A program made the position numbers and the translations under genes. A DNA stretch of 64,000 nt from Stenotrophomonas sp. SAM-B (GTDB lineage Bacteria; Pseudomonadota; Gammaproteobacteria; Xanthomonadales; Xanthomonadaceae), in the NCBI RefSeq assembly GCF_013387485.1, contig NZ_JABBXB010000001.1, positions 206,001-270,000 of the forward strand. Direction: 5' to 3'. Shown piece by piece: positions 11,101 through 17,601 of the stretch. The notes under the pieces are model-generated. The model was not told where the DNA came from, ran no database searches, and was given only the letters and a program-made list of their open reading frames with translations. The first letter of the stretch is position 1. Every line of letters starts with the position of its first letter.

Positions 11101-14100
11101 CAACTACGACCTGCCCATCGGTGACATGCAGATGGCCGCCGGCACCCTGTTGCCCGCCGACGCCCGTCTCGCGCTGCCGCTGGCGCTGGCCAAGGGCACC
11201 GTGCTGGGCGCGGCCGTCCACGATGCCTCCGGTGCGCTGCTGTATGCGGCAGGCACGGTCCTGGCCGATGCGGTCACGCTGCCACAGGGCGCGCGTCTGT
11301 CGGCCGGCCTGCGCCTGCCGCTGGCCGCCCGCATCGCGGCGATGACCTGGCCGGCCGGTGTGGCCCTGCCGGCGTCGCCACTCGGCAATCTGGTCACCCT
11401 GGCCGCTGACCTCGGCCTGGCCAAGGGCGCCTTCATTCCCAGCGACACCGAGGTCAAGCTGCCCGGCGACGCCACCACGGTGAACCTGCGACCGGTGGAC
11501 GCCGATGGCAACCAGGGTCGCATCTGGGCACTGGCGCCGATGCTGGCGGCCGGGTCGCAATCGTGGGACATCAGCCTGGTGGCGGGCGCCGATATGGCGG
11601 CCGCGGATCGCCTGACGGTGGATCCTGCCGGCACCGGCAGCCTGCGCCTGTCCGATCCGCATTACGGCCAGGGTGGCGCCGTGGTGGAGATTCCCGGGAC
11701 CGGCTCGCCGGCGACGTACATGTGGGGAGATGTGGCCACGTTTGAACAGATGGTGATGGGATTCTTCGGCGAGTACATCCTCAGCTTCGTGCCGGTCGCG
11801 GGTGCGACATTCACCGCCGATGAAATCTCCGAGCTGATGATGTGGGGCTTGATCTGGAGTGGTCCGGAGAACCTCAACGACCTTGGATTCGACGGTCTGG
11901 CCGCCATCGACTCCCCAGAGGTTCCGCCGGACACCGAGTTCAGGACACTGCCCGGGCGTGAACAGTTGCCCAGCGTGGTGCGCACCGGTACCGGCGACCT
12001 GCGTCTGGTCTCCGGCAAGGACATCGCCACCACCTCGCTGTATGGCGTCTACACCGCCGGTACTCCGTCGGCTGCCTTGGCCGGCAACGGGGGCGATCCG
12101 TACAACCAGGCGCGCGCGCGCGTCGCCCCCGGCAATGCCAATCCGCTTGGAAACAGCGTGCTGGGAGATGCCGGCGAGGTGTTCGAGCACCTTGTCGATG
12201 GCGGCAGCCAGAGCCTGTACCAGGCGTGGTATCCCGAAGCAGGTGGCAACCTGCTGCTGCGCGCCGGTGGCAACATCTCGGGCGACAGCATCGGGCGTCA
12301 GGGAGCGCTGACGCGTACGGAAACGCTGGGAATCGCCACACCGCGATTGAGCACCAGCGCATCGGTGGGCAACTGGCTGTGGCGACAGGGTACCGGCAGC
12401 GTGCAGCCCGGTGCGGAAGGCCTGCCGACCGCCTGGTGGATCAACTTCGGCACGTACGTTGCCGCACCCGACAACGCGAACTACAACAACAATTTCGTCA
12501 ACATGCCGCAGCTGATCGGGTTCACCGGCTTCGGCACGCTCGGTGGTGGCAACCTGCTGCTGGAGGCGGGCGGCGATGCGGGCATGTTGCAAAGCCGCGG
12601 CGACCATGGCGCGGCGTACATCACCCGCAGCACGGGCCTGAACCTGGCCGTTGCCAGCACCGGCAGGGTCGGCGCCGATGGCGCGCTGGTACAGACCGGC
12701 GGCGGCGATCTGGACATCCGCATCGGCGGCGGCCTCAATGCCGACCCCGCGCTGCGCTCCTTCACGGGCAGCAACAGCGCCCCGGTGGCCAACGAAATCA
12801 CCGTCAACGACGCGCAGCGACTGGACGTCAACGGCAGCTTCACCAACCTGCGCGGGGCACTGCGGCTGGAAGCCGGTTCTGTGGGTGGTGTGGAACTGCG
12901 CTACGGAAAGCGCCAGGATGCCAAGGAGTCGCGTCCCTATGACGTGTACACCGCAACGGCCGCTACCGCAGCCGGTGGGCCGGTGCTGGTGCTCGGTGAT
13001 GCCGGCGCCCGTCTGGATGCGCGTGGCGACCTGGTGCTGGGCACCGTCTCCGATCCGGGGCGCGTCGCCCAGTTCAACAATGGCACCCCCTTCAGCGTGG
13101 GCGGCAACACTTACCAGGACGGTGGCTGGAGCTGGTTCTCGCTGTGGACCCCGTCCACCGCGGTGGACCTGATGGCCGCCGGCGGCAACCTGACGCCGTC
13201 GCTGGCGATGCAGGACCGCAACGCTGGCACCGACGCCCGGGCGACCGACGGCAATCACGTGTATCCGTCGGTCCTGCGCGCGGTGGCTGCCAGCGGCAGC
13301 ATCTACTACGGTCGCGCCCGCACGGCCCCGACCGCCGGCACCAACAACGAGGACTTCGTGGCGGGCGTGGTACTGGCGCCGTCGCCGGTGAACGGGCAGT
13401 TCGACGCACAGGGCACCGGTCAACTGGAACTGCTCGCGGCCGGCTCGATCTACGCCAACGGCACCGGCTTCGGCACCTCCGGCGCAGACCCGACCGCGTT
13501 GCCCAATCCCTGGAATCCCGGCTTCGTCGGGCTGGGGCAGGAGATGTGGTACGGGCGTCAATTCCTGCACAACGTCAGTACCGGCGCCCTGGCGCCCAGC
13601 GTGCTGATCTCAGGCGAACGCGCCAACGGCTCCCTGCAGATCTATCCGCTGTTCTCCTTCACTTCGCCGACCGCGTCCGGTTACGTGCACGTGGGCCAGA
13701 CGCCTTCGCGCTACTACGCGCTCCACGGCGACCTGGTCGGGCTGCGCAGCGGCAGCGTGGTCGATACCCAGTACGGCGTCTTCAACAACGGTGTCACCAC
13801 CAATATCACCAACACCTGGTACGACGGTGGTGGTGCCGTCGCCATCCGTGCCGGCCGGGACATCGTCAACTCGGGCACTCCGCTGGGTGCCTTCGACAAC
13901 GTCGGCACGGTGTTTGGCAATGCCGATGGTGCGCTGGGCTGGATGGGCACCATCAACCGCGGCGATCCTGCCGCCGAGCCCCGGCCCACGGCGATCGCCA
14001 GCGGTACCGCACGCGGCAACCTGATCGTGCATACCAGTGCCGATGACGTGTCGGTCGTGCAGGCCGGGCGCGACATCCGCTTCAGCACGTTCTACGTCGC

Positions 14101-15784
14101 CGGCCCCGGGTTGCTCGACATCAGCGCCGGGCGCGACGTGTACATGGCCGACAAGGGCGAACTGCGCAGCCTGGGACCGGTCACCGGCGCCACGCCCGGC
14201 GACCGCAGCAGCGGCGCCAGCATCGCGGTGGCGGCCGGTCTTGGCGAGCACGGCGCGGATTGGAACGCCTTCGCCGCACGCTATCTGGATGCGGCCAACC
14301 TCGCCGATCCCGGCCGCGCGCTGGGCGATCAGGACGGCAAGGTGGTCCGTGTCTACGGCGGCGCGGTGTCGCTGGCGCAATGGCTGCAGGCGCAGTTCGG
14401 CTACGGCGGCGATGAGGCCGGTGCCGCCGCGTTCCTGGCACAACAGCAGCAGGCCCTGGACCAGGCGCACGCCACGGCGGTGGCCAGCGGCGGCACGGCC
14501 GCCAGCCGCGACCTCGCCCGGGAGTTCAAGCTGGAGAGCCAACTGCACCTGGTCAATTGGCTGACCGGCCGCTTCGGAGGCGCCAACGGACACGGCCTGC
14601 ACTTCGACGCCGCCAGCATGGACGCGCAGGCTTTCTTCGCCGCGCTGCCCGCCGAGCAGCAGAGCGCCTTCCTGCGCAACGTGTACTACGCGGAGCTGAA
14701 GGCCGCCGGCCGTGAGTACACCGCCGTCGACGGACCGCGCGAAGGCAGCTATCTGCGTGGCCGCGAGGCGATCGCCACGCTGCTGCCGACCAAGGATGCC
14801 AAGGGGGGCGAGATCGCCTACCAGGGCGACCTGACCATGTTCAGCAGTGCGCTGTACTACGAGGGCGTGCTCGAATCGGCGGCGGGCCGCCGCCCGAAGC
14901 CGGGTCAGACCTACCTGAGCGAAGCGGACTGGATTGCCGCCGGCCGCCCCACCACCGGGGTGCGCTACTACCGTGTCAACGACGCCGGTATCCACACCGA
15001 TTTCGGCGGCGACATCCATCTGCTGGTGCCCGGCGGTCGCACCCTGGTGGGCGTGGATGGTGGCTTCCTGCCGGGGGCCGGTTCCGGTGTGCTCACCCAG
15101 GGCGAGGGTGACATCAACATCTACTCGCGCGGCAGCCTGCTGCTCGGCCAGAGCCGCATCTTCACCACTTTCGGAGGCAACATCCTGGCGTGGTCGGCCG
15201 AGGGCGACATCAATGCCGGCCGCGGCAGCAAGACCACGGTGGTCTACACCCCGCAGCGCCGCGTCTACGACACCGTCGGCAACGTCGCGCTGTCGCCGAA
15301 CACGCCCAATACCGGCGCGGGCATCGCCACGCTCAACCCGATCGCGGAGATTCCGCCCGGCGACATCGACCTGATCGCGCCGCTGGGCACCATCGATGCA
15401 GGCGAGGCCGGCATCCGTGTCTCCGGCAACGTCAACCTGGCCGCGCTGCAGGTGCTCAACGCTGACAACATCCAGGTGCAGGGCAAGGCAGTGGGCATTC
15501 CGGTGGTCGCGGCGGTCAACGTCAGTGCGTTGACCTCGGCCAGCGCGGCGGCGAACACCGCAGTGCAGGCCGCGCAGGAGATGGTCAAGCGGCAGACCCA
15601 GCAGACCCGTCCCTCCACGATCAGCGTGCAGGTGCTGGGCTTCGGCAGCGAAACCAGCAGCGTGGCACCGCCGAAGCACGAGGATCGCTACGACCCGGAC
15701 AGCGTGGTGCAGGTGGTCGGCATGGGTGAGCTGAGCACCGAGCAGCGCGCCCGCCTCGACGCTGCGACGACGAAGCGACAGTGA
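2153..15784 (+). CDS. Giant two-partner-secretion exoprotein (TpsA, filamentous haemagglutinin family, DUF3739)
   Basis: At 4543 residues this is by far the largest gene in the window. Order of parts: signal peptide ending near residue 44 (hydrophobic AIAVLLMAGGVAAG then VNA/QQ); a Gln/Ala-rich helical extension (about 45-150); a TPS secretion domain (about 160-300) with AILNWETFNVGRNTVVDF, NDPN (202-205) and NRNGV (225-229, the NPNGI equivalent); thousands of residues of Gly/Val/Asp-rich beta-helix repeats; and a DUF3739-type C-terminus (DIHLLVPGG, QGEGDINIYSRGS, GDINAGRGS). It should be secreted by the TpsB encoded next to it and act at or beyond the cell surface, probably as an adhesin. 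The listed start is GTG; an ATG at 2162 is also possible. Two cysteines (2210 and 2216) are the only mature ones I noticed. Confidence 0.92.
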   Translation: MTAMVKQQSGSIGCTTPQVPQVRALSQAIAVLLMAGGVAAGVNAQQAFSPAWFANKGVQQQTAAQTGRLPNGMPSNLVRTDQQAQQARDTLKTSLENLNTAAQAIAMQQRMQQTARDAARLRAGQVPDGLGEGGLKIDDDTLTRGWFNASAPTQSSKDGTTTVSIAQTGDKAILNWETFNVGRNTVVDFDQQASWSLLNRVNDPNALPSQILGRIQGQGTVMLVNRNGVVFDGSSQVNVKNLAASAVNISDAQFRKGLYSDAQGNAFIPTFGNELTTTTNGFAHGAATGDVVVERGAQITTAVPTSVTEGGGYVLLLGRQVHNRGQITTANGQTTLAAGDAFVIRKGMGTDQNQTSTTRGNVVTTLRKPVAADAVVATASGVVSNSGLIQASTGDITLAGHDVRQQGALISTSSVHTRGTVHLQNERADTNGSVLLDQGSTTAIVLDASATTALDVQRETLVQESDKVGDGIAHRRDQSLVQISTGGKVAFDDDSLTLATGGQIFVDAADSEVRQGARLDVAGYVGVKIAMEANNVQINVQGNEQRDAALNRDDKSLNSRNIWLDRRDLVLVPAGTNGYETDRWYTAGGLLEVGGYLGVTGHGIGEWSAQGGTVQFSGGNVTTQRGSSINLSGGALDVQTGYVNPTHLKGADGKLYNASTAPGDLLYSGLYRGFEDTHARWGNTEFYYNPLIAPQRRLENGYTVGRDAGRLIVATRAAQLQGDVDTTTFQGDRQQRARDAALDGYQQGQTTVARQGQLVIGSYLPYYDKNSGQQRFGPAALAEHVAIGGDAASVSGIGVIGLDAAWLNAQRFGGVEVYAHAGIDVDQALEVALGGTIALHASDVRINADLRARGGSIALGDMVVQRTSSGIEWQDLPISARPGDTLLHQVLVGDGVTLDARGLWTNQAQDPAAIGGLPFLDGGSVAVRSTGNVALGKGSVIDVSSGAAMGEEGAVTGGKGGSVTLAAGQNMGSGVLSLDGSVRAHGVKGGGALNIENGTMVSIGGDVPDAIEQLAAGQASTLPVRLAADVTLQPGDVIPLSFSITITHVAGGKPMPLTIRPEVSSTKPVTTQAPWLLPAAVQLADYGPVRSAGEILPAGTTLWTITDLPAGYVVPANVFPGGLPIPAQTSRYVAGTVATAAITVPAGTRLPVGTVWQRDVPVQSFLALDSSLFQSGFKQYNVVGRDGVKVVEGAHLDVAMPLLQVDLAAARALATGADPDGALSVWLPPLQQDDPKSGEVTLRKGAGLSLTAGTPQNAADLEIGRNSRINVDPGQAITLTGNAQITLDGALQARGGRITVLGGDLGEGSLLNLPKGTPNARSIWIGEQAVLDVSGMAYTALDEAGGRHGQVLAGGTIEVGARHDLASRNLPAIDAFVVVREGARLDASGAQAVLDLPDLGTTTLASHGGVIALSASNGLFVDGTLHAAAGGSGARGGTLALNLETPIYGPVERFSGKGIEVADGVRVPRELVIEQHYSGSGLGTEAVAGELDPTLVYGKARYGVDAIQAGGFDTASLYVNGLLSFDGDVALDMRQALYLTASALGLSTDATRDSQVQLSAPYLRLAGSARRQPDSTIMPNPVTGSRNMSPASGSLGVAALADAASITFAGSLVDVVGIVGFGANGEIVQNAVDPLAVKRDAFGAVRIESQGDLRLREADLFSPGDTTLAAAQIYGSGNVTVGLRTLLNEWGTLTTELDPDRMLDIQRIGNTLPPQPYSVFGTMTFSAATINQGGVLRAPLGNIILGRADGTGYTGVVNLLPGSVTSVSANGLVMPYGGTVDGLVYNYNGVDVAYQGVGGEPAVEFRSHAVNAQAGAVLDLSGGGELTGAAFLSGRGGSTDARLNPLVQMDRDGFTLPGLSTNPVYAILPGIQAGQAPIGAERGAGDPAIGQQITLGAGIPGLPAGTYTLLPSSYALLPGAFRVELNGLAGSSAAFGTTQAMRNGSWSASARLGVANTDSRDVLPTQVLVTAADTLRTYSQYNETSYATFALQQAAREGAPRPLLERDAKAVNFMVTSPDVAGSLDLPSLRFNATVLDAPATAGTGSVARLFNATNYEILADGTEATEDFAGISVHASELNRVGAARLEIGGRLRSTYANPANGSLQSANVINIEGGGSSNSIVMRAGAQLEAAEVFLMTGRQAGGITLEQGAGINTLGQGAAAYDAAQGYIYTPGRSALLAVSNGQINLLAPEAVDGQGNGAGAIEIGACAVLSGCAGTTRLYSEGTIATATDNRFVLGDAVRYGTRNLALAVGGINVGSAEAIADATARGTLPAGMTLNQDVLSRLLLGDTSVGAPALEALSLTARESVNFYGDVKLSTYDAITGKSALQQLVLGTPAIYGYGDADAVARIHTDTLIWSGALAPAGSIVADGPGTGHGQLVVDARDIVFGYGPRTQPDTVRTQDRLALGFAGVHLNASGRVTANQKGSLSIFETQGDWNADTRSYARSGGELFINTPLLTGAAGSVNTITTGGNLHVTGNGAPVAPDNATLAAALGAEIALDSRDGSLLLDTAVLLPSGKLRLAAQGDVRLADGAQLDLAGRRIAFFDTAKYSWGGDVLIDSRQGDVQQDSGAKISLAAQNNRAGTFTAHAAAGTLDLAGQLLGSSSGHYDAGGTEVPYSAGRIDLHGQGINDFSGLNSRLTRDGVTGGRSFRIGQGDLALGDEVVAREVNIALDNGQLWVNGTVDASGEQAGSIRLAARNGVTLGSAAVLDASASVLRRDSYGAAIDAPNRATIEIDSGRGTLAIASGARMDLRVAGSSRNVGTVALNAPRVGGNDVAIAAGGPISIDGAKTIQLNAFITDNSAAAGAETSTSGESYQVIDQAYLDRLHAQSTTFIDAALANSALVDQRLAGLRAYGDAFHLRPGVEVVADLAVNADGNLHVDGDLDLSAHRYASLNPGSQRTGVRGSGEAGALVLRAQGDLEVFGSISDGFDGSRLGTTFDDNGWYLTAGRQLFGSDVVVPHGGLVTLAAGTVFNSGKVLNYDLPIGDMQMAAGTLLPADARLALPLALAKGTVLGAAVHDASGALLYAAGTVLADAVTLPQGARLSAGLRLPLAARIAAMTWPAGVALPASPLGNLVTLAADLGLAKGAFIPSDTEVKLPGDATTVNLRPVDADGNQGRIWALAPMLAAGSQSWDISLVAGADMAAADRLTVDPAGTGSLRLSDPHYGQGGAVVEIPGTGSPATYMWGDVATFEQMVMGFFGEYILSFVPVAGATFTADEISELMMWGLIWSGPENLNDLGFDGLAAIDSPEVPPDTEFRTLPGREQLPSVVRTGTGDLRLVSGKDIATTSLYGVYTAGTPSAALAGNGGDPYNQARARVAPGNANPLGNSVLGDAGEVFEHLVDGGSQSLYQAWYPEAGGNLLLRAGGNISGDSIGRQGALTRTETLGIATPRLSTSASVGNWLWRQGTGSVQPGAEGLPTAWWINFGTYVAAPDNANYNNNFVNMPQLIGFTGFGTLGGGNLLLEAGGDAGMLQSRGDHGAAYITRSTGLNLAVASTGRVGADGALVQTGGGDLDIRIGGGLNADPALRSFTGSNSAPVANEITVNDAQRLDVNGSFTNLRGALRLEAGSVGGVELRYGKRQDAKESRPYDVYTATAATAAGGPVLVLGDAGARLDARGDLVLGTVSDPGRVAQFNNGTPFSVGGNTYQDGGWSWFSLWTPSTAVDLMAAGGNLTPSLAMQDRNAGTDARATDGNHVYPSVLRAVAASGSIYYGRARTAPTAGTNNEDFVAGVVLAPSPVNGQFDAQGTGQLELLAAGSIYANGTGFGTSGADPTALPNPWNPGFVGLGQEMWYGRQFLHNVSTGALAPSVLISGERANGSLQIYPLFSFTSPTASGYVHVGQTPSRYYALHGDLVGLRSGSVVDTQYGVFNNGVTTNITNTWYDGGGAVAIRAGRDIVNSGTPLGAFDNVGTVFGNADGALGWMGTINRGDPAAEPRPTAIASGTARGNLIVHTSADDVSVVQAGRDIRFSTFYVAGPGLLDISAGRDVYMADKGELRSLGPVTGATPGDRSSGASIAVAAGLGEHGADWNAFAARYLDAANLADPGRALGDQDGKVVRVYGGAVSLAQWLQAQFGYGGDEAGAAAFLAQQQQALDQAHATAVASGGTAASRDLAREFKLESQLHLVNWLTGRFGGANGHGLHFDAASMDAQAFFAALPAEQQSAFLRNVYYAELKAAGREYTAVDGPREGSYLRGREAIATLLPTKDAKGGEIAYQGDLTMFSSALYYEGVLESAAGRRPKPGQTYLSEADWIAAGRPTTGVRYYRVNDAGIHTDFGGDIHLLVPGGRTLVGVDGGFLPGAGSGVLTQGEGDINIYSRGSLLLGQSRIFTTFGGNILAWSAEGDINAGRGSKTTVVYTPQRRVYDTVGNVALSPNTPNTGAGIATLNPIAEIPPGDIDLIAPLGTIDAGEAGIRVSGNVNLAALQVLNADNIQVQGKAVGIPVVAAVNVSALTSASAAANTAVQAAQEMVKRQTQQTRPSTISVQVLGFGSETSSVAPPKHEDRYDPDSVVQVVGMGELSTEQRARLDAATTKRQ

Positions 15785-15811
15785 TGACGACGTCTTTCCT
15801 GCCCTTGGCCA

Positions 15812-15837
15812 GCGCGCATGGCCAACGCCATGCGCGC
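15812..15837 (+). other. Perfect 11-bp stem hairpin between tpsA and tpsB
   Basis: Left arm GCGCGCATGGC (15812-15822), loop CAAC, and an exactly complementary right arm (15827-15837). No T-run follows, so it is a poor intrinsic terminator. In the 151-bp gap between exoprotein and transporter genes it could slow polymerase, protect upstream mRNA or set the expression ratio. Confidence 0.6.
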
Positions 15838-15935
15838 GCACGCAACTGCCTTGCCGGTGCAACGGCGCTGTTACCGCCGTTGCGCACGCTCAGCTCCTGC
15901 GCATCTGAATCCCTTTCCGCATTGAGAAGCCACTG

Positions 15936-17564
15936 ATGTCTTCAATCTCCCCGGCGCTGGCACGGGCATCCCTGCCACTGGGCCTGCTCTGCGCGATCTC
16001 GCTGGCCAACGCGCAGACCGCGCCTGCCGACGCCGATGCCGTCGCTGCCCCGATGGCGGCCGCGGCGGCCCCGGCTGCCCGCGTCAACATCAACGAGTAC
16101 CTGGTGCGCGGCAACACCGTGCTCGGCGCGCGCGACATCGAGCAGGCGGTCTCCCCGCATCTCGGCCCGGACCGCACCCTGCAGGATGTCGAAGCAGCGC
16201 GCGTGGCGCTGCAGTCGGCCTACCAGGGCAAGGGCTACCAGTCTGTCTATGTGGATCTGCCCGAGCAGCAGGTCAGCGGCGGCGTGGTGATCCTGCAGGT
16301 CACCGAGACCCGCATCGGCCAGGTCAAGGTGGTCGGCGCCGAGCACAACGATCCCGCACGCCTGGCCGAGCGCGTGCCGGCACTGCAGGCGGGCGCCGTG
16401 CCGGACTTCGAACGCGCGCAGGCGCAGCTGACCGAACTCAACCGTGGCGGCAAGCGCCAGGTGGTGCCGCTGGTCAAGCCCGGCGCCGCCGAGGGCACGA
16501 TGGATGTGGAGCTCAAGGTCGATGACACGTCGCCCTGGCGCTACAGCGCCACGCTCAACAACGACCACAGCGTGGACACCGAGCCACTGCGCAGCATCCT
16601 CACGGTCGGCCACGACAACCTCTGGCAGCGCGAGCACACCGCCTCGCTGACGTTCTTCGCCGCGCCGCAGGACCTGGACCAGGCCAACGTGTGGTCCGGT
16701 GCCTACGGTCTGCCGCTGGGCAGCCCGGACTGGATGCTGGATTTCTCCGGCTACCGCTCCGATAGCAACGTGGTGTCCACCGGCCAGACCAATGTCACCG
16801 GCAAGGGCCACGCGGTCGGCGTCAAGCTCAGCCACACCTTCCCGATGACGGGCGCCTGGTGGCACCAGCTCTCGGCCGGTGTCGACTTCAAGGACCTGGA
16901 CGAATCGGTCGCGATGGTCGGCCAGGCCTCGGATTTCGCCCCGCTCAAGTACGCGCCCGTGACCGTGGCTTACAGCGGCTTCCGCCAGGGCACCAGGCAC
17001 CAGCTCAACGTCGGCGTGCAGGCGGTGTTCGGTGCGCGCAGCCTGTTCGGCTACGGCAGTACCGATGATGAGTTCGACTGGAAGCGCGCCTACGCCGATC
17101 CCAGCTTCTTCGCGCTCAAGCTGGAACTGAGCGACACCTACACGCTGGAGAGTGGTGCGCAGTGGTTCGCGCGGCTTTCGGCGCAGATGACCGACCAGCC
17201 GCTGGTCTCCGGCGAGCAGTTCGCCGCCGGCGGCATGTTCACCACCCGTGGCTACCGCTCGGCCGAAGGCATCGGCGATTACGGCGCGCTGGCCACGCTG
17301 GAATGGCGCACGCGACCGCTCGGCCTGTGGGGCCTGCAGGAGTGGCGCTTCTACGGCTTCCTCGACGGTGCGTGGCTGGGCCTGCGCCGGCCGCTGCCCG
17401 AACAGGCCGACAGCGCCGCGATGAGCGCGGTCGGCGTGGGCAGCAGCCTGCGCATCGGCGAGCACTACAACCTCCGCTTCGACTACGGCCGGACGCTGCA
17501 CGACGGCCCGACCACGACCAAAGATGCCAACCGCCTGCACCTGAGCGTCGGCGCCAGCTACTGA
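15936..17564 (+). CDS. TpsB outer-membrane transporter (ShlB/FhaC/HecB family)
   Basis: 542 residues. A signal peptide (about 1-26, ending SLANAQ) is followed by two POTRA domains (about 48-205; EYLVRGNTVLGARDIEQAV, AYQGKGYQSVYVDLPEQQV, GGVVILQVTETRIGQVKVVG) and a 16-strand-type barrel (about 210-542) ending in the aromatic-rich strand LHLSVGASY. FTTRGYRSAEGIGDYG (about 437-452) corresponds to the VRGY/H tip motif of the conserved FhaC loop. It should recognise the TPS domain of the upstream exoprotein in the periplasm and translocate it across the outer membrane. It lies 151 bp after tpsA on the same strand and 37 bp before the ExbB fusion gene. Confidence 0.93.
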   Translation: MSSISPALARASLPLGLLCAISLANAQTAPADADAVAAPMAAAAAPAARVNINEYLVRGNTVLGARDIEQAVSPHLGPDRTLQDVEAARVALQSAYQGKGYQSVYVDLPEQQVSGGVVILQVTETRIGQVKVVGAEHNDPARLAERVPALQAGAVPDFERAQAQLTELNRGGKRQVVPLVKPGAAEGTMDVELKVDDTSPWRYSATLNNDHSVDTEPLRSILTVGHDNLWQREHTASLTFFAAPQDLDQANVWSGAYGLPLGSPDWMLDFSGYRSDSNVVSTGQTNVTGKGHAVGVKLSHTFPMTGAWWHQLSAGVDFKDLDESVAMVGQASDFAPLKYAPVTVAYSGFRQGTRHQLNVGVQAVFGARSLFGYGSTDDEFDWKRAYADPSFFALKLELSDTYTLESGAQWFARLSAQMTDQPLVSGEQFAAGGMFTTRGYRSAEGIGDYGALATLEWRTRPLGLWGLQEWRFYGFLDGAWLGLRRPLPEQADSAAMSAVGVGSSLRIGEHYNLRFDYGRTLHDGPTTTKDANRLHLSVGASY

Positions 17565-17601
17565 GCCTGACTTTCCCAAGCATTTTCCGGAGATACCGTC
17601 C

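Noticed and set aside
5897..13570. A 2557-codon open frame on the minus strand opposite the exoprotein gene
   Set aside because: Long antisense open frames are expected opposite very GC-rich repetitive genes. Its translation is rich in Arg, Ala, Gly and His with no fold, and the plus-strand frame has clear TPS and DUF3739 domains.
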